A model generated the notes under the pieces. The model had not been told where the DNA came from and made no database searches. It worked only from the letters and a program-made list of their open reading frames with translations. Below are positions 46,087 to 54,909 of a stretch of DNA of 57,308 nucleotides, piece after piece. The translations under genes and the position numbers were made by a program. The DNA comes from JAHBNG01 sp039028975. Its GTDB lineage: Bacteria > Chloroflexota > Anaerolineae > Caldilineales > Caldilineaceae. Each line of letters starts with the position of its first letter. The first letter of the stretch is position 1. The stretch spans positions 1 through 57,308 of the forward strand of contig JBCCHB010000111.1 in the NCBI GenBank assembly GCA_039028975.1, given 5' to 3'.

Positions 46087-47079
46087 ATGGCGCTTTACAT
46101 TGTGCGACGCATCTTCTACATGATTGTGTTGCTATTTGTCCTCTCATTCGTATCTTTTGCGATCATCCAGTTGCCGCCTGGTGACTACCTCACCACGTAT
46201 GTGGCCAATCTGGAAGCGCGCCGCATTCCCGTTACCGACGAGCAATTGGCCGCGCTGACTGAACGATACGGCCTGGGTGATCCCTTTATTGTTCAATACT
46301 TTAAGTGGATGAGCAACCTGCTTCAGGGGGATATGGGCGAATCGTTTATGCTCAATCGGGATGTGAATGAGGTGATCGGCGAACGGCTGGCTCTTTCCGT
46401 AACGTTGTCTCTCTCCACACTTGTCCTCGTCTATATCATTGCTGTCCCCATAGGAATCTACTCGGCCACCCACCAGCACTCCATCGGTGACTACATCGCC
46501 ACTGTCTTTGGGTTTCTGGGATTGGCGACGCCAAACTTTCTGCTCGCCCTCATCCTCATGTATCTGGCGTTTGCCTATCTCGGCTGGAGTCCGGGCGGCC
46601 TATTCTCGCGGGAGTATCTGGTCGAGCCGTGGAGCTTTGGCCGCGTGGTCGATCTGCTCAAGCACTTGCCCATTCCCCTCATCGTGATTGGCACCGCTGG
46701 AACCGCAGAAGTTATCCGCATTCTGCGCGGCTCACTATTGGATGAGTTGAACAAGCAGTATGTGGTCACAGCGCGGACCAAGGGCGTTGGGGAAAGAAAG
46801 TTATTGGTCAAGTACCCGGTTCGCATGGCGCTGAATCCCATAGTCAGCACGATTGGCGGTCTGCTGCCCGCTATCATTTCGGGGGCAACGTTGACATCTA
46901 TTGTGCTCAGTCTGCCCACTATCGGACCGCTGCTGCTCCAAGCGTTACGAGCGCAAGACATGTACCTAGCCGGCAGCATGATTATGCTCTTAAGCGCGTT
47001 AGGGATGTTAGGGACACTTATCTCCGATCTGCTGCTGGTACTCATCGATCCACGCATCCGCTTTGAAGCCCAATCGTAA
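46087..47079 (+). CDS. ABC importer permease, DppB/OppB type
   Basis: A 330-aa inner-membrane permease with about six helices: the first near residues 9-29 (MIVLLFVLSFVSFAIIQLPPGDY), then the DppB-type loop and the later EAA-like contact loop RTKGVGERKLLVKYPVRMALNP. The family LPPGD motif after helix 1 is present. It works as a heterodimer with the product of 47413. No Shine-Dalgarno is visible because the 14-bp array runs up to the start. Confidence 0.92.
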   Translation: MALYIVRRIFYMIVLLFVLSFVSFAIIQLPPGDYLTTYVANLEARRIPVTDEQLAALTERYGLGDPFIVQYFKWMSNLLQGDMGESFMLNRDVNEVIGERLALSVTLSLSTLVLVYIIAVPIGIYSATHQHSIGDYIATVFGFLGLATPNFLLALILMYLAFAYLGWSPGGLFSREYLVEPWSFGRVVDLLKHLPIPLIVIGTAGTAEVIRILRGSLLDELNKQYVVTARTKGVGERKLLVKYPVRMALNPIVSTIGGLLPAIISGATLTSIVLSLPTIGPLLLQALRAQDMYLAGSMIMLLSALGMLGTLISDLLLVLIDPRIRFEAQS

Positions 47080-47114
47080 GGCACTTCTTCACTAACAGAT
47101 AAATTATCACAGTT

Positions 47115-47328
47115 GTCATTCTGAGTGGGTCAACCAAGTTTGAATGTCTCGTCCAGCCAGATAATAAAACCTTAAAGTAGCTTAAGCACGGCCAAGCTAA
47201 CGAAGAATCTCCGTCCGGTCAACGACATTGGGATTCTTCGCTGGCAGTTTGTCCATTGAACGAGCTGATGGGCTAGAGCGAGTTGTCTCCATTTGACAAA
47301 CTTGGCTCGTCGACCCGCTCAGAATGAC
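47115..47328. repeat. Inverted-repeat intergenic element
   Basis: GTCATTCTGAGTGGGTC (47115-47131) and GACCCGCTCAGAATGAC (47312-47328) are 17-bp arms with one mismatch, extended by CCAAGTTTG/CAAACTTGG. Inside, CGAAGAATC and GATTCTTCG form a second stem near 47201-47239. Strings like TGTCATTCTGAG...GAAGAATC are widespread intergenic repeats in many environmental bacteria (general knowledge). It separates the two permease genes. Confidence 0.65.
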
Positions 47329-47412
47329 ATCTTGCGGCCTGTCTCTATAAGTGAATCACAAAGCAGACTTTCTTATGCAGTACCATGAACTTAAGGAAAT
47401 TCAGTAGCGAGA

Positions 47413-48561
47413 ATGAGCGTTAATCAAGCTGAAAGCGTTACCAAAACAGCCCGCGACGCCCGCACGAGGACAAGCAGTGCTGAAGAGCGCTATTACATGG
47501 CCTCTAGCTGGACGCTAATGCGTCGCCGCTTCTTCAAGCATAAGCTAGCCGTATTTGGTGGCGTAGTTCTGCTCTTTGTCTACCTTTTGGCCGCCTTTGC
47601 TGGATTCTTTTCCGTATCCGATCCGTTTGCGCGTTTCCCAGATCATCTCTATACGCCCCCTACCGCGGTCCGCTTCTTCCACGAAGGTCAATTGCAGCGC
47701 CCATTTGTCTATGGCTTAACCACAGGTCGCGATCCAGTCACCCGGGCCATGGTCTTTGTGGATGATCCCGAACAGCGCTATCCCCTCCGATTCTTTGTGC
47801 AGGGCCATGAGTATGACATTCTGGAACTATTCCCCAGTACCACTCATTTTGTGGGCGTAGACGAGCCTGGTGTCCTCTTTCTCTTTGGCACCGACAGTCT
47901 GGGTAGGGATATGTTCTCGCGGGTGCTGCACGGTGCCAGGGTCTCTCTCTCCATAGGTCTGGTCGGGGTAGCCATCAGCTTTGTCCTGGGCTGTCTCCTA
48001 GGTGGACTCTCTGGCTACTTCGGTGGCTGGTTAGATACGCTCATTCAGCGCATGATCGAGTTTCTGCAATCGCTGCCCACGATCCCGCTTTGGATGGGAC
48101 TGGCCGCGGCGGTACCCATCGATTGGCCCCCTTTGCGTATCTACTTCATGATCACGATTATCCTCTCTCTGATCGGCTGGACCGGATTGGCGCGGGTGGT
48201 GCGCGGCAAGCTCCTTCAGCTTCGAGAAGAAGACTTTGTGATGGCCGCCAAGTTTGCTGGCTCCACCGAATTGCGCATCATCACCCGTCATCTGCTGCCC
48301 GGCTTTATGAGTTATCTAATCGTCCATCTTACATTGGCCATTCCCGGCATGATTTTGGGCGAGACTGCGCTGAGCTTTATCGGCATTGGGCTGCGACCGC
48401 CGGTGGTCAGTTGGGGCGTGATGTTGCAGCAGGCGCAGAACGTGCGCACCGTCTCCCTGCAGCCGTGGCTGTTGATACCCGGGTTGTGCGTGGTGATTGT
48501 GGTCCTCTGTTTTAACTTTGTGGGGGACGGGTTGCGGGATGCGGCTGATCCTTATAAGTAA
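47413..48561 (+). CDS. ABC importer permease, DppC/OppC type
   Basis: A 382-aa permease with a cytoplasmic N-terminus, one helix near residues 45-67, a long extracytoplasmic insert of about 100 residues (longer than in E. coli DppC) up to LFGTDSLGRDMFSRVLHGARVSL, then five helices and the EAA loop AAKFAGSTELRIITRHLLP. The C-terminus VGDGLRDAADPYK is typical. ATG 47413 has only a weak ribosome site. Confidence 0.92.
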   Translation: MSVNQAESVTKTARDARTRTSSAEERYYMASSWTLMRRRFFKHKLAVFGGVVLLFVYLLAAFAGFFSVSDPFARFPDHLYTPPTAVRFFHEGQLQRPFVYGLTTGRDPVTRAMVFVDDPEQRYPLRFFVQGHEYDILELFPSTTHFVGVDEPGVLFLFGTDSLGRDMFSRVLHGARVSLSIGLVGVAISFVLGCLLGGLSGYFGGWLDTLIQRMIEFLQSLPTIPLWMGLAAAVPIDWPPLRIYFMITIILSLIGWTGLARVVRGKLLQLREEDFVMAAKFAGSTELRIITRHLLPGFMSYLIVHLTLAIPGMILGETALSFIGIGLRPPVVSWGVMLQQAQNVRTVSLQPWLLIPGLCVVIVVLCFNFVGDGLRDAADPYK

Positions 48562-48670
48562 CGCCCCATGGCAAACGTTTGAAGAAAACCACCCGCGTTA
48601 CTCCGCGCTCGTCCGCGTCCCATTTTGGCTAGGGCTTATCCAGTTAGGTAGGGTAGAGGAAACTGAGTCA

Positions 48671-49072
48671 GTGAGAGTTGTTCCAGAGCTTTACTGCACC
48701 AACATTAAAGATAATATTGATTTCTTTGTCGGTCTACTTGGTTTCAGCATCAAATACGCTCGGGAATCAGAAGAGTTTGTTTATCTAACTCGTGATGGTG
48801 TTGATCTAATGTTAGAAGGGTTAAGTGGTGACTCTCGAAAATGGTTGATAGGAGATTTAGAACGCCCATTTGGTCGCGGGGTCAATTTTCAGTGGGATGT
48901 CTCAGGTATCAGCGAGCTTTATTCGAAAGTCCGATCTCTCAGCCCTGGCTCGATCTATCTACCACTAGAAACAAAGTCGTATGCTGTCAATGAGAGGCAT
49001 ATTGAACAAAGGCAGTTCATCGTGCAAAGTCCAGATGGCTACTTATTTCGATTCTGCGAAGAGCTACTGTAA
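48671..49072 (+). CDS. VOC-superfamily (glyoxalase/bleomycin resistance-like) protein
   Basis: A 133-aa vicinal-oxygen-chelate fold: VVPELYCTNIKDNIDFFVGLLGFSIKYAR...YLTRDGVDLMLEG in the first half and QRQFIVQSPDGYLFRFCEELL at the end. The terminal SPDGYLFRF with a nearby Glu is the usual second metal-binding strand, but the N-terminal metal His is replaced, so chelation is uncertain. It may be a binding or resistance protein. I chose GTG 48671 because the upstream in-frame part (from 48497) overlaps the permease and has no homology; GAGGAA lies about 13 nt upstream. Confidence 0.7.
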   Translation: MRVVPELYCTNIKDNIDFFVGLLGFSIKYARESEEFVYLTRDGVDLMLEGLSGDSRKWLIGDLERPFGRGVNFQWDVSGISELYSKVRSLSPGSIYLPLETKSYAVNERHIEQRQFIVQSPDGYLFRFCEELL

Positions 49073-49131
49073 ACAAATTCACTTAACAGATTACTCAAAT
49101 CAACAGCTAAGTAAATGCAGGAAATAGATGT

Positions 49132-50058
49132 ATGCAAAACAGTGAGGCAATGGGTGCGGGGGCGGAGGCACCTTACATTTTCGACAACAACTGGAGCCAT
49201 TGGGGAAATCTCCCTCTGGAAAAACGCGAGCTGACCTCCACCAACGCCGACGGCGAACCGGTCGTAGAGATGACCGAGGAGCAGAAGTTCCTCTTTGACG
49301 CCAACGGTTGGTTGCTCTTCCCTGGGTTGATCCCCGAAGATGAGCTACCAGAGATGCGCGATTTTTGTATGCGCCTGAAGTTCGACCCGGAGACGCTGCC
49401 TGTCCATCAGAGAACACCGATTGCCGGGCCACTGGAGCGGTTGTTGGACCATCCCGTGCTGGTGGGCTTCTTCAACGAGTTTCTGGCCTACCCCGCCATG
49501 GCCAGTGAGGACGAGTACGGTTTCCGCTTTGAAGCCAGCTTTCTACTCCACCGCAGCAAAGGTGACGGAAAGTTTGCGCCGCATAACGGCAATGGTCTGT
49601 GGCGCTTTCCGGGCAATTCCCACATCTATCGCCATATTCCAGGTAGGGGATTTTCGGGGCTGACCCGGGTTGTCTGGGAGCTGAATCCCGTGGAAGAAGG
49701 CGATGGAGGGACACTCTTCGTCAACGGCAGCCACAAGGCGGCTTACAAAATACCAGATTCGACCATCAAAGAGCCGGATTCGCCGATCTGGAGCAGCTAT
49801 TCCTGTCCGGCAGGATCGCTGATTGTCTTCACCGAATCAACGACGCACAGCGGCCAACCTTGGACCAACGAGCGGATAGACCGAGTGCCGGTCTTCAACA
49901 TGTACAATTCCATCGGCAGCTATTTCCACTGGTGGCAGCCGCCGGCGGAACTACTGGCCGAGATGGCCCCCAAACGTCGGAGCCTGTTTCGGCATATCTA
50001 TCCAGATGGGAATACTGATACAGTGGAGGAAAATGAGTTTCTAAGGCCATTGCTGTGA
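49132..50058 (+). CDS. Phytanoyl-CoA dioxygenase-like protein (copy 2) with altered HxD motif
   Basis: A 308-aa PhyH-like protein: EEQKFLFDANGWLLFPGLI at the start, LNPVEEGDGGTLFVNGSHKA in the core and FTESTTHSGQPWTNE carrying a distal His. Where the first metal motif HxD is expected there is APHNGNGLWRF (His-Asn-Gly), so the carboxylate ligand is missing at that position. It may use another acidic residue, bind a different metal state, or be non-catalytic. GAAATAG gives only a weak ribosome site. Confidence 0.78.
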   Translation: MQNSEAMGAGAEAPYIFDNNWSHWGNLPLEKRELTSTNADGEPVVEMTEEQKFLFDANGWLLFPGLIPEDELPEMRDFCMRLKFDPETLPVHQRTPIAGPLERLLDHPVLVGFFNEFLAYPAMASEDEYGFRFEASFLLHRSKGDGKFAPHNGNGLWRFPGNSHIYRHIPGRGFSGLTRVVWELNPVEEGDGGTLFVNGSHKAAYKIPDSTIKEPDSPIWSSYSCPAGSLIVFTESTTHSGQPWTNERIDRVPVFNMYNSIGSYFHWWQPPAELLAEMAPKRRSLFRHIYPDGNTDTVEENEFLRPLL

Positions 50059-50104
50059 CGATGAAGCCATTATTAATTCGGAACGCTTTCGAGCAACATG
50101 CCAA

Positions 50105-50503
50105 TCAATCCCCAAATGGGTTGAAAATTTGTACACCGCAACCGTTAAAGTCTTGGACATTGCGAGTGGCAACAACTAAACTGTGTTCAATAGCCGTGGC
50201 AGCGATCAGCAAGTCAGCTTGGGTTCTCGTAATCCCATTTTGCCGAAATTGTCCACGTAGAGATCCGCAATTGGCTGCAATAGATTGTGTGATGGGCATC
50301 ACATGGCAGCGGGATTGAACGAATTTCTCAAACCATTTCAATTGTTTTGATGCATCTTTATAGGCCAAACCGCAATGGATCTCTTCAACAGTAATAACGC
50401 TAAGGAAAATCTCATCTCGTTCAGTCAGCCATTGCCGGACATCTGCGTTCGGAGAACGTTTCATGATTTCGGAGACGACATTGGTGTCACAAAGAAAGTT
50501 CAT
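50105..50503 (-). CDS. vapC: PIN-domain toxin (VapC-like)
   Basis: A 132-aa PIN ribonuclease. Acidic active-site residues are visible at Asp6 (LCDTN), Glu40/41 (TVEEI), Asp97 (TQADLLIAA) and Asp118 (VATRNVQDF). It would cleave RNA when freed from its antitoxin (family knowledge). ATG 50503 is taken rather than 50515 because the protein then begins MNFLCDTN at the first strand. It overlaps the antitoxin gene by 17 nt. The pair lies opposite to, and inside, the importer locus. Confidence 0.88.
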   Translation of the reverse strand: MNFLCDTNVVSEIMKRSPNADVRQWLTERDEIFLSVITVEEIHCGLAYKDASKQLKWFEKFVQSRCHVMPITQSIAANCGSLRGQFRQNGITRTQADLLIAATAIEHSLVVATRNVQDFNGCGVQIFNPFGD

Positions 50504-50780
50504 CAAGCATCTCACCCATGTCTACATCCCGATCTACACGAGGAGGGACTTCGATTTCGTCGGTTTCCTCGATATGAATCTCATCTAGCTCGTCGAGCAA
50601 TTCGGCAATTGTAGGACGATGATGTCGAGACCATATCGCCATTAGCTCATGAAAGAAGGCTGCATCAATCACAATACCAATGGGCTTTGTGTTATCGTAT
50701 ATCATTTGCGGTTCTTTGGCACATAGTTTAACGACCTTCGGGAGTTGGCTTTGCGCCTCATGTAGTTGCCATGATTTCAT
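50487..50780 (-). CDS. Phd/YefM-type antitoxin
   Basis: A 97-aa protein beginning MKSWQLHEAQSQLPKVVKL and continuing YDNTKPIGIVIDAAFFHEL. This is the Phd/YefM DNA-binding fold (normally W.v.eAk..l..ll..a....p..i...g.p.avlv). The acidic C-terminal half (ELDEIHIEETDEIEVPP) is the usual toxin-wrapping tail, somewhat long. AGAGGTG lies 6 nt before ATG 50780, which favours this start over 50816. Autoregulation with the toxin is expected. Confidence 0.85.
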   Translation of the reverse strand: MKSWQLHEAQSQLPKVVKLCAKEPQMIYDNTKPIGIVIDAAFFHELMAIWSRHHRPTIAELLDELDEIHIEETDEIEVPPRVDRDVDMGEMLDELSL

Positions 50781-50944
50781 TATGCACCTCTCTATCATTT
50801 TGGGTCGAACTTGCATAACACAAAAAACAGATTGTACAAACTACTGTATAAGCATACCAACACATTGTCAAGTGTATCTGTATGAATCGTATGAATTTAT
50901 CCAACGCATGACGTTCACAAAAGCAACGAAATAGAGGCAGTTAA

Positions 50945-51970
50945 GTGAACGAAACTATCTTAAACGTCGAAAACCTCAAAACCCACTTCTTTACCGATGA
51001 AGGCATTCTCAAGGCCCTGGACGGCGTCAGCTTCTCCATCGGCAGACAGGAGACACTAGGCGTCATTGGCGAGAGCGGCTGCGGCAAGAGCGTCACGGCC
51101 CAGTCGGTTCTGCGCATTGTGCCACCTCCAGGGAAGACGGTAGATGGATCGGCCCAACTTTTCCTCAATGGGGATAGCGGCAACAGCAGCGGATCCGTGG
51201 ATCTACTGCGTATGAAACCGACAGGTGAGGAGATTCGTGCCATTCGGGGCAAAGAGATCTCCATGATCTTTCAAGAACCGATGACCAGCCTCTCGCCAGT
51301 ACACAAAGTTGGTGACCAAATCGCCGAAGCCCTCCTTATTCACACGACCAACGACCAAGCTTTGGCTAGCGAAATTGCCATCGACATGCTAGACAAAGTG
51401 GGTATCCCGAACCCTGAAGAGCGAGCCAAATCGTACCCATTCCAACTCTCTGGCGGAATGCGTCAGCGGGTGATGATAGCTATGGCCCTCTCGTGTAATC
51501 CTAAGCTCTTGTTTGCCGATGAGCCAACCACGGCTTTGGACGTTACTGTTCAGGCCCAAATCCTCGAATTGATGAAAGAGCTGCAAGATCAGCTTGGCAT
51601 GTCGGTCATGTTCATCACCCACGATCTGGGCGTGATCGCTGAGATTGCTGACAGGGTGGTGGTCATGTACTTGGGACGAGTCGTCGAGTCTGCGCCGGTC
51701 AAAGAGCTGTTTCGCAACCCGCTTCATCCCTATACGGCCAACCTGCTCAAATCGATCCCACGGGTTGGTAAGCAACGCGGTCAGCGCCTACAGACCATTC
51801 AAGGTACGGTGCCAGCCCCGCTGGATCTGCCCCGAGAATGCCCCTTCATGTCCCGATGCGATCAGGCCATGCCTGGCGTCTGTGATAGAGCCATTCCTTC
51901 TCTAGAGCCTGTGGGTACAGATCACACCGTACGCTGCTTTTTACACCATGAAACGAATGAGGTAGCGTAA
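50945..51970 (+). CDS. ABC importer ATPase, DppD/OppD type
   Basis: A 341-aa ATPase. Walker A is GESGCGKS (about residues 40-47), the Q-loop is MIFQEPMTSLSP, the signature is LSGGMRQRV, Walker B is LLFADEPTTALDV, and the H-loop is ITHDLGV. The C-terminal oligopeptide-transporter extension (ECPFMSRCDQAMPGVC) is present with its Cys residues. The start is GTG 50945 with GAGGCAG 5-11 nt upstream. It pairs with the ATPase at 52048. Confidence 0.95.
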   Translation: MNETILNVENLKTHFFTDEGILKALDGVSFSIGRQETLGVIGESGCGKSVTAQSVLRIVPPPGKTVDGSAQLFLNGDSGNSSGSVDLLRMKPTGEEIRAIRGKEISMIFQEPMTSLSPVHKVGDQIAEALLIHTTNDQALASEIAIDMLDKVGIPNPEERAKSYPFQLSGGMRQRVMIAMALSCNPKLLFADEPTTALDVTVQAQILELMKELQDQLGMSVMFITHDLGVIAEIADRVVVMYLGRVVESAPVKELFRNPLHPYTANLLKSIPRVGKQRGQRLQTIQGTVPAPLDLPRECPFMSRCDQAMPGVCDRAIPSLEPVGTDHTVRCFLHHETNEVA

Positions 51971-51988
51971 CCCATACTGGCGGTCGTG

Positions 51989-52030
51989 ATAAATTAACAC
52001 CGCTACTTGAGAGAAATAATGTTAATTTAT
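51989..52030. other. Perfect 11-bp inverted repeat between the ATPase genes
   Basis: ATAAATTAACA (51989-51999) and TGTTAATTTAT (52020-52030) are exact complements with a 20-nt spacer, 18 nt before the next start. It could be an operator or an mRNA stem controlling the second ATPase. It is AT-rich, so a weak hairpin. Confidence 0.5.
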
Positions 52031-52047
52031 GCGGAGCCTAAGTACAT

Positions 52048-53097
52048 ATGAATACACAAGAGATTCTGTTAGAAGTCAAGGGCCTCAAAAAACATTTTCC
52101 CATTGAGAAGGGCTTCTTGCGCCGAGTTGTCGGACACGTCAAGGCAGTCGATGGCGTCGATTTTACTATTCGAGAGGGTGAGACCCTGGGCCTTGTAGGC
52201 GAGTCTGGCTGTGGCAAATCCACCTTGGGTAAATGTGTTCTGCGCGGCATTGAGCCAACTGCGGGCCAGATCAACCTTCAAATCGACGGCGAAGTGATCG
52301 ATGTCAATGCCCTAAACCGCAAGGAATTGCGCGAGATTCGCCGTCACATGCAGATGATCTTCCAAGATCCCTTCTCCAGTTTAGACCCGCGTATGACGGT
52401 GCTAGAAATCGTCGGCGAGCCGCTAATTGCCCCCGGCCTTATGAAAGGGCAGGAGCTAAACGACCGAGTTGCCTATCTAATGGAGGTTGTGGGGTTAAAC
52501 GTCCAGTACATCAAGCGCTACCCCCATGCCTTTAGTGGCGGTCAACGTCAGCGGTTGGGGATTGCCCGCGCACTTGCCACCAATCCCAAACTGATTGTGG
52601 CGGACGAGGCCGTTTCGGCCCTCGACGTCTCAGTTCAGGCCCAGATTCTGAACTTGCTCCAGGACTTGCAAGAGGAGTTTGGCCTCACGTATCTCTTTAT
52701 CTCCCATGATCTGAGCGTGGTCGAGCACATCTGCGACCGAGTCTGCGTCATGTATGTGGGCAAGACTGTGGAAATGGCCGAGACCGAAGCCCTCTTCAGC
52801 CAGCCCAGGCACCCCTATACCGAGGCGCTGCTGTCGGCCATCCCCACCCCTGATCCAGAGGTCTCAATGGAGCGCATTCTTTTGCCTGGTGAGGTAGCTA
52901 ATCCAGCTGATCCACCGTCTGGATGCTACTTCCACCCAAGATGTCGTTATGCTCAAGAAATCTGCCAAACAACAGCACCTGTCTGGGAAGAGGTGGAGCC
53001 AGGACACTTTGCACTTTGCCACTTTGCCAAAGAGCTTGACCTGCACGGTGCCGAAGCTTTACAGGAGATTAAGTTAGAGGATAAAGTGGAGTGGTAG
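52048..53097 (+). CDS. ABC importer ATPase, DppF/OppF type
   Basis: A 349-aa ATPase with Walker A GESGCGKST, Q-loop MIFQDPFSSLDPRM, signature SGGQRQRLG, Walker B LIVADEAVSALDVS, H-loop ISHDLSV, and the C-terminal GCYFHPRCRYAQEIC extension. The Glu after Walker B Asp is intact. It completes the importer. No strong Shine-Dalgarno is seen (GCGGAG about 16 nt upstream). Confidence 0.95.
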   Translation: MNTQEILLEVKGLKKHFPIEKGFLRRVVGHVKAVDGVDFTIREGETLGLVGESGCGKSTLGKCVLRGIEPTAGQINLQIDGEVIDVNALNRKELREIRRHMQMIFQDPFSSLDPRMTVLEIVGEPLIAPGLMKGQELNDRVAYLMEVVGLNVQYIKRYPHAFSGGQRQRLGIARALATNPKLIVADEAVSALDVSVQAQILNLLQDLQEEFGLTYLFISHDLSVVEHICDRVCVMYVGKTVEMAETEALFSQPRHPYTEALLSAIPTPDPEVSMERILLPGEVANPADPPSGCYFHPRCRYAQEICQTTAPVWEEVEPGHFALCHFAKELDLHGAEALQEIKLEDKVEW

Positions 53098-53728
53098 AGA
53101 GAAAACGACATGGGACGTCTAAGATGCATTTTTCTTCATTTTTGTAGGGGGAAGGCTGATGGTAGACACATCAAGCAATCCCGGAATGGGCCGGAAAGAG
53201 GTCAGTTACCCAGGATATACATGGCCCATTCCGGATTGCGGTCTCCGAAACAACTCTCCACGGTCAGCCTGTCCATTACAATTTTTCTTCATTTTCATCT
53301 CCGCCAAGTCCAGTATTATATCTCTTTCATCAGCATTGACATCTTAATGGGTCCACGTTAAAGTTCTCAGACGGCTTTCTTCTCAAAAAGGGACTTGTTC
53401 CGTTAGAATATCAGTATATCTCAATGAGGAGGAGGTGCCCTCCAGCGCCGCAAGCTACGTATTAGAGGATGCTGGCGCTGCTGCAATCCACTAAATATAA
53501 GCAGATCCCAATGCTCATCCCCCTTAAGCGGTGCTCTCCCTGGGGGACAAGCTTCTCGTCTGTACGGGAACATACCCGTTTCTACGAGTACAAGAGTTGC
53601 GTCTGACCTTCTCATCTACACGGCAGTCGATTTGAAAACTGTAGTTTCTCATAGTTCTACCAGAGGTACCAAAGTACGGTTTTCAAACGGAGCTGAGTAC
53701 AGATGTACAATATACCAAAGGAAACCAA
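53098..53728. other. Regulatory/intergenic region with two inverted repeats
   Basis: No gene is supportable. GCAATCCCGGAATGGGCC near 53173 and GGCCCATTCCGGATTGC near 53222 form a long inverted repeat with one extra base. Closer to the next gene, TTTGAAAACTGTA (53631-53643) and TACGGTTTTCAAA (53675-53687) are 13-bp arms with one mismatch, a candidate operator for the oxidoreductase gene. Confidence 0.5.
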
Positions 53729-54901
53729 ATGAAAACGTATCGAGTTGCCATTTTGGGCTGTCGTTCCCGTGGAACATCAGCGGCCCGAGTCTACCATGCC
53801 CATCCTCGCACAGAAGTTGTGGGGCTATGTGATCTGATTGAAGAACGGCTAAATACGCTTGGCGATGAAATTGGCGTTACCGCACGCTTTACCGACTTGG
53901 ATGAGATGATTCGTCAGACCTCACCCGACATCGTGGCCATCCCCACCGCTCCAGCTCTTCATGCCCCATTAGCCCTGCAAGTCCTAGAGCATGGTGTCAA
54001 CATTGATGTGGAAAAGCCCATGGGCATGGATCTGCTTGAAGCTGATGCCGTCATGGACAAGGCTGCGGAGAAAGGTGTGCAGGTGGCCGTTCATCATCAA
54101 TGGCGCTTGAGTTGCTGGACCCAAGCGATCAACAAGGCGTACCAAGAAGGGAAGATCGGTGAACTGCGTTACATCTACGCCAGCGGCAAAGGGTACTATG
54201 GTGGATTTGGACTGATGGAGATCGGCACCCATCTGCTCACTCACATGATCAAATTCGGTGGTCACGCTCGCAGCGTCACGGCCCATGCATCGGTCCGCGG
54301 TCGCCCTATCACTCCCCAAGATGTTCTCCCTGCTCCCCGGGGAAACGGCACCATTGTAGGCGATAGAGTCACAGCCAGCTTCCAATACGATAATGGCGTT
54401 ACTGGCACGCTCCTCCAACACCGTTTTGACTCGCTCGATTTGGATGCTCATGTGGTCGAACTTTATGGAACGGAAGGTCGCCTCATGTGGCACCCCCAAC
54501 AATCGTGGTGGCTGCCCAATCCCCATGAGTTACCCGTTAATTCTCTGGATCAGTGGGAAGCCTTAACGCCTCTCTATCCAAAAAGTTTTGAGCAAGCCAA
54601 AGAAAGTCTTGGGAATTACAATAACATGGTTGAAGGTGATTACTGGTTTGTTGATGAATATGTCCGTGCGCTGGATGAAGGACGTGATCACGAGTGCAGC
54701 GGCGCAGAGGGTCGCCACGTCATTGAGCTGATCATGGGAATCTTTGAATCGGCCGCGTATGGCACCCGGGTTGATCTACCTCAACCGAACCGTAAGCATC
54801 CGCTGCTGCAGTGGCGTGATGAGGCCGGATTGGGCGCACTTGAGTCTATGCCTATGGCTGATAAAGAGTGGCTTGCTGAAGAAGAGAGGCGATTGGAATA
54901 A
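53729..54901 (+). CDS. Gfo/Idh/MocA-family NAD(P)-dependent oxidoreductase
   Basis: A 390-aa oxidoreductase. The Rossmann start is VAILGCRSRGTSAARVY, the catalytic-site EKP is in NIDVEKPMGMD, and HHQWRLS and GTHLLTHMIKFGGH belong to the C-terminal substrate domain. Such enzymes oxidise or isomerise sugars, inositols and related polyols. AAAGGAAACC precedes the ATG. Following the importer, it probably handles the imported compound (inference). Confidence 0.92.
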   Translation: MKTYRVAILGCRSRGTSAARVYHAHPRTEVVGLCDLIEERLNTLGDEIGVTARFTDLDEMIRQTSPDIVAIPTAPALHAPLALQVLEHGVNIDVEKPMGMDLLEADAVMDKAAEKGVQVAVHHQWRLSCWTQAINKAYQEGKIGELRYIYASGKGYYGGFGLMEIGTHLLTHMIKFGGHARSVTAHASVRGRPITPQDVLPAPRGNGTIVGDRVTASFQYDNGVTGTLLQHRFDSLDLDAHVVELYGTEGRLMWHPQQSWWLPNPHELPVNSLDQWEALTPLYPKSFEQAKESLGNYNNMVEGDYWFVDEYVRALDEGRDHECSGAEGRHVIELIMGIFESAAYGTRVDLPQPNRKHPLLQWRDEAGLGALESMPMADKEWLAEEERRLE

Positions 54902-54909
54902 GAAACAAA

